A DNA stretch of 5,742 bases from Pseudomonadota bacterium (GTDB taxonomy: Bacteria; Desulfobacterota; Desulfobulbia; Desulfobulbales; JAGXFP01). The position numbers and the translations under genes are program-made. Where the stretch lies: contig DAOVJK010000217.1 of NCBI GenBank assembly GCA_030673265.1, forward strand, positions 1 to 5,742, written 5' to 3'. Positions 1-5,742 of the stretch are shown one piece after another (positions within the stretch are counted from its first letter, which is position 1; every line of letters starts with the position of its first letter). Below the pieces are notes generated by a model, which made no database searches, had not been told where the DNA came from, and saw only the letters and a program-made list of their open reading frames with translations.

Positions 1-1
1 C

Positions 2-392
2 AAACTCCTCGCTGCCGGTTTGCAGGCGATTATCGGCAAAACTTTTGACCATAGTCGAGGTTCTTACCTCAACCCCGGCGGCCAGGGCCTCTTTAAGCAT
101 CCATTGACCAAAGACCTCGCGATCAAGGGTGGAAACCAGGGGCTCTCGGCTGGAGATTACGGCTTGTTGCCAGCGGCTGGAGACCTGTTGCTCATAAAAT
201 GATTTTTCGATGAGGTTGGTCGGCACCCGATTTTTAATCCCGGACCAGGTGATACCGCCGGCACAGACTTTGGGGCCGATCCGGCGGTTACGTTCCAGGA
301 CCATGATTTTTTTTTCCGGCTTGCGCCAGCATGGTCGCGCAGGCCAGACCGGCGGGGCCACCCCCAGTTATTATCGTGTGATATTTTGTCAT
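2..392 (-). CDS. Geranylgeranyl-reductase-family FAD-dependent oxidoreductase, 5' part, frameshifted in a poly-A tract
   Basis: N-terminal part of an FAD-binding reductase of the geranylgeranyl reductase (GGR) family. Known members reduce isoprenoid double bonds of lipids, quinones or pigments; the substrate here cannot be told. Translation from ATG 392-390 gives a strand followed by the dinucleotide-binding motif GGGPAG and LACATMLAQAGKK. The frame then breaks in the run of nine A (T307-315 on the plus strand) and stops at 290-288, leaving a 34-residue product. Dropping one A restores IMVLERNRRIG, the acidic end of the Rossmann unit, followed by KVCAGGIT, which resembles the family's KxCxGG signature, and then LDREVFGQWMLKEALAAGVEV, all open to the window edge. 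The two halves join exactly at a conserved position, so this is one gene with a +1 indel: a sequencing error, a real mutation or slippage. The start has only a weak ribosome site (GGGCAG). It is transcribed divergently from the M23 gene. Family assignment is fairly sure; function is not. Confidence 0.8.
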
Positions 393-647
393 CTGCCCAG
401 TTTAATGAGTAAATTAGTAATCTTCCTGTTTGTAGCCCAAAGATATAGAGTGAAGGGGATTTACTGTCAAGATTTTCGATTGGTAAGCTCGGGGAGAACA
501 TGTTAGTATTGGCCAGCTTTAGCCAGTCCTCGACTATAAAGTAGTTAATCAGAAGTAGTGCCTCGTTTATTTGCCCGATTGTGGTGTGATTCGGGCGGCG
601 AAAAATCGTTCAAGAAAGCTTAAAAGATATTTTATTGAGGTGTCGTT
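393..647. other. Divergent intergenic region between the reductase and the M23 peptidase gene
   Basis: This 255-bp AT-richer stretch separates two divergent genes and must hold both promoters. The minus-strand promoter is annotated separately. For the plus strand I see no clean -35/-10 pair: TATAAA at about 535 lacks a -35 box at the right distance. An inverted repeat, GCCCGA (573-578) and TCGGGC (591-596), with a 12-nt loop lies about 50 bp upstream of the M23 start. It could be an operator or a leader hairpin, but six base pairs is weak evidence. No small gene with a credible ribosome site was found. Confidence 0.5.
442..470 (-). promoter_or_regulatory. Candidate sigma70 promoter for the minus-strand oxidoreductase
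   Basis: On the minus strand there is a perfect -35 hexamer TTGACA (470-465), a 17-bp spacer, and a -10-like TATATC (447-442, four of six consensus bases). Transcription would start near 435, giving a leader of roughly 40 nt before the ATG at 392. Position and spacing are right for the reductase gene. This is a consensus match only; no start site is known. Confidence 0.45.
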
Positions 648-650
648 TTG
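637..650 (+). promoter_or_regulatory. Ribosome binding site and TTG start of the M23 gene
   Basis: TTGAGG, with the GAGG core at 637-640, sits seven bases before the TTG at 648-650. This spacing supports the rare TTG codon as the start. The protein then begins with a short charged stretch before its membrane segment, as expected for an inner-membrane anchor. Confidence 0.7.
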
Positions 651-2018
651 GAGTCCTTGGAACAATTTGAAAAAGGTCCTCGCCACAGATCGGTATTCCT
701 GATGTTCATTCCTGTACTGGTTTTGATCACGATGGCGGTGATCCTTGTCGGCTTTTATGAACGGGAGGTATCCCAGGTTAGGGTCCTGACCGATATTGAG
801 AGAGTCGGGGCAGTAAAGGATGTGGAGCTGTTGCTGACTGATGGTAAGAGCGGTTTGCGCTCCGTCCAGGTTTATTTGGTTCAGGGAGAAAAAAAGGTCA
901 CTGTTTTTGAGGGTGAATATCCCCGGCAGGGTCTGATTAAAAATTCCGGGCCGGAGCAGGCCGAAGTCCAAATCAGATTGGAACCTGCAGCTCTCAAGTT
1001 TGAAAATGGTGAGGCCGAGTTGCTGGTTACCATAAGAGATTATTCCTGGTGGAATTGGATGGAGGGCAACCTGACTACGGTTTCTTTTCCCCTCGAACTC
1101 GATACCAAACCGCCCCTTCTTTATATAGCAGATTCTCCCCGTTATATTATTCAGGGCGGGGCCGGGATCGTTACCTATAGTCTCAATGAGGAAGTAATCA
1201 AACATGGAGTCATGATCAACGATATCTTCCATCCGGGTTTCCCCATGCCCCATAAGGGTGGGGGCGTGTATGGCGCGATAATCGGTTTACCGTTTGATCT
1301 GGAGAGGATTGCAAAGTCGGTGGCTATGGCGGTTGATCTGGCTGGTAACTCGACTGCCAAACCATTCGGGATGATCATGCGCAAAAGAACTCCCAAACGT
1401 GACCGGATCAATGTCAGCGATGGCTTTCTTGATCGGAAGTTGCCGGAGTTCATGAGTTATTATCCTGAGTTGCAGGGCAGAGAGCCGCTGGCCCAGTATC
1501 TGGAGATTAATAATCGGGTCAGGCAGGAAAATAATCGGATCATCAGGGAAGTGTGCGCTAAATCCAGGCCGGAAAGACTATGGGAAGGTCGTTTCCAGAG
1601 AATGAGGGGGAGCAGTCGCCGGGCCGGTTTCTCTGAATATCGGACCTATTATTACGGCGGCAAAGAGGTGGATCATCAAGTCCATTTGGGTATAGATCTG
1701 GCCTCCACCCGCAAAGCTGATGTCAAGGCTGCCAATAGCGGCGTGATCGTCTATGCCGATTATCTGGGGATCTACGGCGAGATGGTCATTATTGATCACG
1801 GTCTGGGGGTTTTCTCCCTTTATTCGCACCTCAGCCAGATAAATGTCGCGGTTGGTGATGCGGTAACCAAAGAGACGGTTATCGCTCTGAGTGGTGCCAG
1901 CGGGATGGCCGGTGGCGATCATCTCCATTTCAGTGTTCTGGTTAATGGGGTTTTTGTTGATCCTCTGGAGTGGTGGGATAAAAATTGGTTGAATCTTAAT
2001 ATTTTGAATTTCCTATAA
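648..2018 (+). CDS. Membrane-anchored M23 family metallopeptidase (peptidoglycan endopeptidase type)
   Basis: A 456-residue protein. Start is TTG 648, with GAGG at 637-640 seven bases upstream and no better ATG. Residues 1-14 are charged; residues 15-36 form one hydrophobic segment, best read as an uncleaved anchor or signal that puts the rest in the periplasm. Residues about 55-245 are beta-rich and look like two Ig-like modules (DGKSGLRSVQV near 65; DTKPP at 152-156 as the junction; AVDLAGN near 228). A charged, probably helical linker covers about 260-315. The C-terminal LytM/M23 domain (about 326-440) has all the usual motifs: HLGID with H346 and D350, SLYSHLS with H394, and HLHF with H425 and H427. 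In the family, H346, D350 and H427 hold the zinc and H394 and H425 are catalytic, so it should be active. Known relatives cut peptide cross-links in the cell wall; the exact bond and the role (division, growth, envelope maintenance) are not shown here. The next gene, mutL, follows after 185 bp. Confidence 0.92.
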   Translation: MESLEQFEKGPRHRSVFLMFIPVLVLITMAVILVGFYEREVSQVRVLTDIERVGAVKDVELLLTDGKSGLRSVQVYLVQGEKKVTVFEGEYPRQGLIKNSGPEQAEVQIRLEPAALKFENGEAELLVTIRDYSWWNWMEGNLTTVSFPLELDTKPPLLYIADSPRYIIQGGAGIVTYSLNEEVIKHGVMINDIFHPGFPMPHKGGGVYGAIIGLPFDLERIAKSVAMAVDLAGNSTAKPFGMIMRKRTPKRDRINVSDGFLDRKLPEFMSYYPELQGREPLAQYLEINNRVRQENNRIIREVCAKSRPERLWEGRFQRMRGSSRRAGFSEYRTYYYGGKEVDHQVHLGIDLASTRKADVKAANSGVIVYADYLGIYGEMVIIDHGLGVFSLYSHLSQINVAVGDAVTKETVIALSGASGMAGGDHLHFSVLVNGVFVDPLEWWDKNWLNLNILNFL

Positions 2019-2028
2019 TATCTATGGT

Positions 2029-2129
2029 CTGGTCGCTTGGCTGTTTGGAGCGGTTTGCTGATTTTTTACGACGTCATAATATTTGATGCCGCCTACTGTT
2101 TCGCAGGCTTCGCCTGGTTGCTTGGCTGT
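2029..2129. repeat. Pair of 16-bp imperfect direct repeats upstream of mutL
   Basis: CTGGTCGCTTGGCTGT at 2029-2044 recurs as CTGGTTGCTTGGCTGT at 2114-2129, with 15 of 16 bases identical and an offset of 85 bp. The copies lie entirely in non-coding DNA. They could be a remnant of a local duplication, part of a dispersed intergenic repeat, or two binding sites; two copies alone do not decide. Confidence 0.5.
2104..2116. repeat. Small inverted repeat with a stable tight loop
   Basis: CAGGC (2104-2108) pairs with GCCTG (2112-2116) around TTC. It overlaps the first three bases of the second direct-repeat copy. It has no following T run, so it is not a standard terminator. It may simply be part of an intergenic repeat. 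Confidence 0.35.
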
Positions 2130-2144
2130 CCCGATATTGCTATG

Positions 2145-2160
2145 CCCCCCTCAAGGGGGG
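2145..2160. repeat. Perfect C6/G6 hairpin in the mutL leader
   Basis: CCCCCCTCAAGGGGGG is a perfect 6-bp all-GC stem with a four-base TCAA loop, 43 bases before the preferred mutL start at 2204. The G run ends one base before another possible TTG start at 2162, and would hide any ribosome site for that codon, which argues against using it. There is no T tract. The shape resembles the C-run/G-run palindromes scattered between genes in many deltaproteobacterial genomes, so it may be a copy of a dispersed repeat; that is inference. Confidence 0.5.
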
Positions 2161-2191
2161 ATTGAACAGAACCCCTTGGCTAATTTTTACG

Positions 2192-2206
2192 AGCAGGTCG
2201 ATTTTG
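2192..2206 (+). promoter_or_regulatory. Ribosome binding site deciding the mutL start
   Basis: AGCAGG (2192-2197), one mismatch from AGGAGG, stands six bases before TTG at 2204-2206. The match of the following residues to the conserved MutL N terminus makes this the preferred start over TTG 2162, whose upstream G6 run is locked in a perfect hairpin. Confidence 0.6.
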
Positions 2207-4141
2207 TCCCAGATCAGAATTCTTCCGGAAAACCTGGCCAACCAGATCGCGGCCGGTGAGGTAGTTGAAAGACCAGCCTCGGTGGTCAAGGAACTGGTGG
2301 AAAACAGTATTGATGCCGGGGCCACAAGTCTGACCGTCCAGGTTGAGGGTGGCGGTACCTCGCTTATTCGGGTTATCGATGATGGCAGGGGGATGGATCA
2401 GGATGATATCCTCTTGAGCCTCGAACGCCATGCGACCAGCAAATTGACGAGTGTCGAACAACTGGACGATATCAGGACCCTGGGCTTCCGGGGTGAAGCG
2501 GTACCGAGCATTGCCTCGGTGGCGCGGCTGACCATAACCTCCAGACAGGCTGACGCCCAGCTGGGCAACCGGGTGGAGATCCGTTTCGGCAAGGTTGTTA
2601 AAGTCCATGAAATGGGCTGCCAAACCGGTACTGTCGTCGAAGTGCGGGACTTGTTCGGCAATGTCCCGGCCCGTAAAAAATTCCTTAAAACTCCCCGGAC
2701 CGAATTAGCCCATATCGAAGAGGTGGTCAGGGGCTATGCCCTGGTCAGATCTGATCTCGCCGTTTCTTATGCCGTCAATGGTCGTGAAGTTATTTCACTG
2801 CCTGCTGCTGGTCCTGGCGGGGTCGAACAACGCCTCAAAAAGCTTCTGTGCTGTGATAACCAGAAAGAACTGGTGCGGGTAGATTCAACCGGTGATGGGG
2901 GTGAACCCAGAATTTCCGGTTTTCTGTTGGCTCCCGATCACTTTCCCGGCTCCGGGGTATCTCTACGGGCCTTTGTCAATGGTCGAGCGGTTCGCGATCG
3001 CCTCATCACCCATGCCGTTGCCGAGGGTCTGCGCAATTATCTGATGAAAGGGCGCAAGCCGTCCGGGGTATTGTTTATCGACCTGCCCCCTGCCGCCGTT
3101 GATGTCAATGTCCATCCCGCTAAACTGGAGATTAGATTTCATAAATCAAAGGCCATTCATCAGTTGATTGTCCTGGCCGTTGCCGAGGCTATGGGTAAAT
3201 TTCAGGACGGTCTGAAAAGATCGGTATTCGGGGTCGCCTCCTCCGGCGAAACCATTACCGCCGAAGCTGGTATCGCTGAAAAACCCGAGACAGTTTTAAC
3301 CGGCATTAACCCTTCTCCTTCCCAAGAAAAGCCTCTTTCTGGCCCGGTTAGTAAAAAATCAGGTGACATCCGGGGTTACTCTTATGATAGGATTAAAAAA
3401 GAGCCTGTCGACTTGATCGTTTCCGAGCCGGTTCATTTGCCGGTTGGCCGAGAGCGTCGGCCTGATCTTGAGACTCGTAGCTCTGCTTCTGCCGAGCTCC
3501 CTGATTCCAGTGCTGTTGGTGTGGCGGCAGGTGATGATGACTTGTCGGTCTCTTCCGGTCAGCTGCGGGTCATCGGTCAACTGCATGATACCTACATCCT
3601 CTGCGAGGGGCAAAACAGTCTGGTTGCGATTGATCAGCATGCCGCCCAGGAGCGGTTGATATTTGAGAGATTTAAAAAGGAGTTTGCTGACGGCAGGGTT
3701 GCCAGGCAGGCCCTGCTGTTTCCCGCGACTATCGAGCTTGGCTTTGATGATATTGCCATTCTGGAAGGGGCCGCGGAAGATATTGCCGGCATGGGGATCG
3801 ATATTCAGGAATTCGGCGGCACAACTTATGTGCTTAAAGGTGTGCCGGCCATGATGGCCCATGTACCCCCGGAAGAGATCCTAAGGGGGGTGCTTGACCA
3901 GTTTGCCGGGATTGGCACCAGCAAGGACAGAGGCGGTTCTGCCCGGCGACTTGATAGTATTCTGTCGGTTATGGCCTGTAAGGCCGCGATCAAGGCCAAT
4001 CAGTCGTTATCGCATCTGGAGATGAAGGGGCTTCTGGATGAGATGGTTAAAAACAATGTTTTTTCCCATTGTCCCCACGGCCGACCGGTGGTCCGAAAGT
4101 TTTCAGCCTCCGAAATACAAAAATGGTTTTATAGAACTTAA
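2204..4141 (+). CDS. mutL: DNA mismatch repair protein MutL (endonuclease type)
   Basis: MutL couples mismatch recognition by MutS to strand incision and removal. With TTG 2204 as start the protein is 645 residues and begins MSQIRILPENLANQIAAGEVV, the usual family beginning. AGCAGG at 2192-2197 lies six bases upstream. A longer reading from TTG 2162 adds 14 residues with no family resemblance and is less likely. The GHKL ATPase domain is complete: ELVENSIDAG (30-39), DDGRGM (59-64), GFRGEA (94-99), NVPARKKF (153-160) and DVNVHPAKLE (300-309). A polar, poorly ordered linker covers about 340-450. The C-terminal domain carries the nuclease signature DQHA-x2-E-x4-E (477-488), QALLFP (502-507, a possible clamp-binding or conserved QxLLxP motif), ACKAAIK (591-597), CPHGRP (623-628) and a terminal FYR (642-644). 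This is the nicking type of MutL, as in bacteria lacking MutH, and not the E. coli type. The sucrose gene follows after 18 bp, suggesting one transcript. Confidence 0.96.
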   Translation: MSQIRILPENLANQIAAGEVVERPASVVKELVENSIDAGATSLTVQVEGGGTSLIRVIDDGRGMDQDDILLSLERHATSKLTSVEQLDDIRTLGFRGEAVPSIASVARLTITSRQADAQLGNRVEIRFGKVVKVHEMGCQTGTVVEVRDLFGNVPARKKFLKTPRTELAHIEEVVRGYALVRSDLAVSYAVNGREVISLPAAGPGGVEQRLKKLLCCDNQKELVRVDSTGDGGEPRISGFLLAPDHFPGSGVSLRAFVNGRAVRDRLITHAVAEGLRNYLMKGRKPSGVLFIDLPPAAVDVNVHPAKLEIRFHKSKAIHQLIVLAVAEAMGKFQDGLKRSVFGVASSGETITAEAGIAEKPETVLTGINPSPSQEKPLSGPVSKKSGDIRGYSYDRIKKEPVDLIVSEPVHLPVGRERRPDLETRSSASAELPDSSAVGVAAGDDDLSVSSGQLRVIGQLHDTYILCEGQNSLVAIDQHAAQERLIFERFKKEFADGRVARQALLFPATIELGFDDIAILEGAAEDIAGMGIDIQEFGGTTYVLKGVPAMMAHVPPEEILRGVLDQFAGIGTSKDRGGSARRLDSILSVMACKAAIKANQSLSHLEMKGLLDEMVKNNVFSHCPHGRPVVRKFSASEIQKWFYRT

Positions 4142-4148
4142 ATTTATT

Positions 4149-4162
4149 AAAGGTAAACAATG
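4149..4162 (+). promoter_or_regulatory. Ribosome binding site of the sucrose-phosphate synthase gene
   Basis: AAAGG (4149-4153) lies six bases before ATG 4160, inside the 18-bp gap after the mutL stop codon. There is no room for a separate promoter or terminator in the gap, so expression from the mutL transcript is the simplest reading, although an internal promoter inside mutL cannot be excluded. Confidence 0.6.
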
Positions 4163-5742
4163 GTTACTCCCGGTCTTTATATCCAGCTTTTCAGTATCCA
4201 CGGATTAATTAGGGGGGAGGCGCCGGAACTTGGCCGTGATGCCGATACCGGCGGTCAGGTGAAATACGTTTTGGAGTTGGCCCGATACCTGGGGGAGCAT
4301 CCTGCTGTCGCTCGGGTTGATCTGTTCACCAGACTGATCCAGGACAAGGTCGTTGCCGATATCTATAGCCAGAAAGTCGAACCCCTTTCCGAGAAGGCCC
4401 GGATCGTCAGGATTCAGTGCGGTGGCCGCCGCTACATCCGTAAAGAGCTTCTCTGGCCACATCTTGACGAGTTCGTCGATAAAACTCTTAAGTTTATAAA
4501 GGTTGAAGCTGGTCGGGTTCCTGATGTTTTCCACGGTCATTATGCGGATGGCGGTTATGTGGCCCGGGAGTTGGCCAATATCTTCGGGGCGCCTTTCCTG
4601 TTCACCGGCCATTCGATGGGGCGTCACAAAAAAAACAAGCTAATGGCCGATGGTCTCGGTGATGAGGAAATCAACCGTCGTTACCGGATAGATTACCGGA
4701 TCGGGGTCGAAGAACAGGTGATCCATGATGCTGAACAGGTGATTACCAGTACCGCCCACGAAATCGATAAGCAGTATGCCCTTTACGAAAATTTTCAGGC
4801 CGGCTCATTTAAAATTGTTCCGCCCGGAATCGATATCGATACTTTTTACCCTTATTATAACGCCCAGCTTGATGCTGATAGCGAAAGCGAAACAGCCAAG
4901 CAGGCCCGCATGGTTCTCGTTAATGAGTTGAACCGCTTCTGGGTTGCCCCGGATAAGCCCTTTATCCTGGCCCTGTGCCGTCCTGATCATCGTAAGAATA
5001 TAAGTGGCCTGATCACCGCTTACGCTGAAGACAAGGAGCTGCAGGCCATTGCCAATCTGGCTATTTTTGCCGGGATCAGGAAAGATATTGGCAAGATGGA
5101 GGAGAATGAACGCAATGTCCTGACGGAAATGCTGTTGCTCATGGACAGGCATGACCTTTACGGTAAGCTTGCCATTCCCAAGAAACATGATTTTACCACG
5201 GAAGTGCCGGAATTGTATCGACTTTGCGCCGGCAGTCATGGGGTTTTTGTAAACCCGGCCCTGGTAGAGCCGTTTGGTTTGACCCTGATCGAGGCTGCTT
5301 CCTGCGGATTGCCGATTATTGCCACCAGCGATGGCGGGCCCACCGATATAATCGGCAATTGTCAAAACGGCATTCTGGTCGATCCTTCCGCCAGCAAAGA
5401 TATTAGCCAAGCCTGCCGTAGTATTCTTGTCGACCGGGAGTTGTGGGATAAATTTTCCCGGAATGGAGTTAATGGGGTCAGAGCCCATTATAATTGGCAG
5501 GTCCATTGCGACTACACCGTCGGTCTAATCGAAAAAATCAGGAAGGCAATGCCTGATAGCGGCGATGAACTGTTCCCCTCCGGACAGGGGATAGGGTTCG
5601 GCCGCCTCCTGACCAAGGTGAAGCGTTTGCTGATCACCGACATTGACAATACCCTCGTTGGCGAAGATTCCTCCCTTGGCGAGCTTCTGGATATTCTCTC
5701 TTCCCATCGGGACACGGTCGCTTGGGGGGTTGCCACCGGGCG
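4160..5742 (+). CDS. Sucrose-phosphate synthase with fused HAD sucrose-phosphatase-like domain, 3' end missing
   Basis: GT4 retaining glycosyltransferase of the sucrose-phosphate synthase family, which makes sucrose 6-phosphate from a nucleotide-glucose (usually UDP-glucose) and fructose 6-phosphate in the cytoplasm. Start is ATG 4160, with AAAGG at 4149-4153 six bases upstream; 527 codons are visible before the edge. Family marks in order: DTGGQVKYV (29-37), HGHYADGGYVA (125-135), TGHSMGRHKK (149-158), VPPGID (220-225), CRPDHRKNI (273-281, nucleotide-phosphate binding), IPKKHD (339-344), and GVFVNPALVEPFGLTLIEA (361-379) holding the E-x7-E pair E370/E378. After a linker, residues 488-527 begin a HAD domain: LITDIDNTLVGE keeps the DxDxT motif (D494, D496, T498), and GVATG is the family's next landmark. 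With motif I intact, the protein may also remove the phosphate to release sucrose, unlike plant enzymes with a degenerate domain; the other phosphatase motifs lie beyond the window. It is probably in an operon with mutL. Sucrose synthase proper lacks this HAD extension. Confidence 0.92.
   Translation, partial: MVTPGLYIQLFSIHGLIRGEAPELGRDADTGGQVKYVLELARYLGEHPAVARVDLFTRLIQDKVVADIYSQKVEPLSEKARIVRIQCGGRRYIRKELLWPHLDEFVDKTLKFIKVEAGRVPDVFHGHYADGGYVARELANIFGAPFLFTGHSMGRHKKNKLMADGLGDEEINRRYRIDYRIGVEEQVIHDAEQVITSTAHEIDKQYALYENFQAGSFKIVPPGIDIDTFYPYYNAQLDADSESETAKQARMVLVNELNRFWVAPDKPFILALCRPDHRKNISGLITAYAEDKELQAIANLAIFAGIRKDIGKMEENERNVLTEMLLLMDRHDLYGKLAIPKKHDFTTEVPELYRLCAGSHGVFVNPALVEPFGLTLIEAASCGLPIIATSDGGPTDIIGNCQNGILVDPSASKDISQACRSILVDRELWDKFSRNGVNGVRAHYNWQVHCDYTVGLIEKIRKAMPDSGDELFPSGQGIGFGRLLTKVKRLLITDIDNTLVGEDSSLGELLDILSSHRDTVAWGVATG

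Larger units (their letters stand above)
2019..2203. other. Structured non-coding leader between the M23 gene and mutL
   Basis: This 185-bp stretch has no supported gene. It contains a 16-bp imperfect direct repeat (2029-2044 and 2114-2129), a 5-bp hairpin with a TTC loop (2104-2116), a 6-bp C6/G6 hairpin (2145-2160), and an imperfect palindrome around GACGTC (2066-2079). No hairpin is followed by a T tract, so there is no classical terminator for the M23 gene, and read-through into mutL is possible. No convincing sigma70 promoter was found; CATAAT at 2075-2080 has no matching -35 box. Confidence 0.5.

Noticed and set aside
157..501. A 114-codon minus-strand frame starting at 501 across the reductase start
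   Set aside because: It uses a different frame from both halves of the reductase and its product has no conserved motif; it also crosses the likely promoter.
509..540. TTGGCC and TATAAA as a plus-strand promoter for the M23 gene
   Set aside because: The spacing of about 20 bp is too long and the -35 match is poor, so it is not reported as a promoter.
567..1253. A 228-codon open frame on the minus strand opposite the M23 gene
   Set aside because: It lies fully antisense to a gene with clear catalytic motifs, its protein resembles no family I know, and it covers the M23 upstream region. It is a shadow of the real frame.
2049..2067. Possible terminator after the M23 gene (short AGC/GCT arms before T6)
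   Set aside because: Only three base pairs can form before the T run, too weak for an intrinsic terminator.
2162..2203. Upstream TTG start for mutL at 2162
   Set aside because: The 14 added residues do not resemble MutL, and the only G-rich sequence upstream is locked in a perfect hairpin. The start at 2204 fits the conserved N terminus and has its own ribosome site.
4805..5506. A 233-codon open frame on the minus strand opposite the sucrose-phosphate synthase gene
   Set aside because: The opposite strand encodes highly conserved glycosyltransferase motifs over the whole stretch. The antisense product has no recognisable domain.

Overview
The window looks like an ordinary chromosomal housekeeping segment from a Gram-negative bacterium of moderate GC content. 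The mix of genes (an inner-membrane-anchored M23 peptidase, an endonuclease-type MutL and a bacterial sucrose-phosphate synthase) and the style of the proteins recall Desulfobacterota/deltaproteobacteria. That taxonomic guess comes from general resemblance only; no marker here proves it. There are no RNA genes, CRISPR arrays, insertion sequences or phage genes.

Layout: (1) Positions 2-392, minus strand, hold the 5' part of a geranylgeranyl-reductase-type FAD oxidoreductase running off the left edge. Its reading frame is broken by one extra base in a 9-A tract. (2) Positions 393-647 are a divergent intergenic region with a good candidate sigma70 promoter for the minus-strand gene. (3) Positions 648-2018, plus strand, encode a membrane-anchored M23 metallopeptidase with an Ig-like periplasmic stalk. 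(4) Positions 2019-2203 are non-coding, with a 16-bp imperfect direct repeat and two short GC-rich hairpins. (5) Positions 2204-4141 encode MutL, with a complete ATPase domain and a complete nuclease-type C-terminal domain. (6) Positions 4160-5742 encode a sucrose-phosphate synthase glycosyltransferase fused to the start of a HAD sucrose-phosphatase-like domain, cut by the right edge.

The three plus-strand genes are co-oriented. mutL and the sucrose gene are only 18 bp apart and are probably co-transcribed. The M23 gene and mutL are 185 bp apart, so mutL may or may not share the upstream transcript. The functions (cell-wall hydrolysis, mismatch repair, sucrose synthesis) do not form an evident pathway. 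I found no convincing undescribed system. The items most worth a second look are the poly-A frameshift, the bifunctional-looking sucrose enzyme, and the structured leader in front of a TTG-started mutL.
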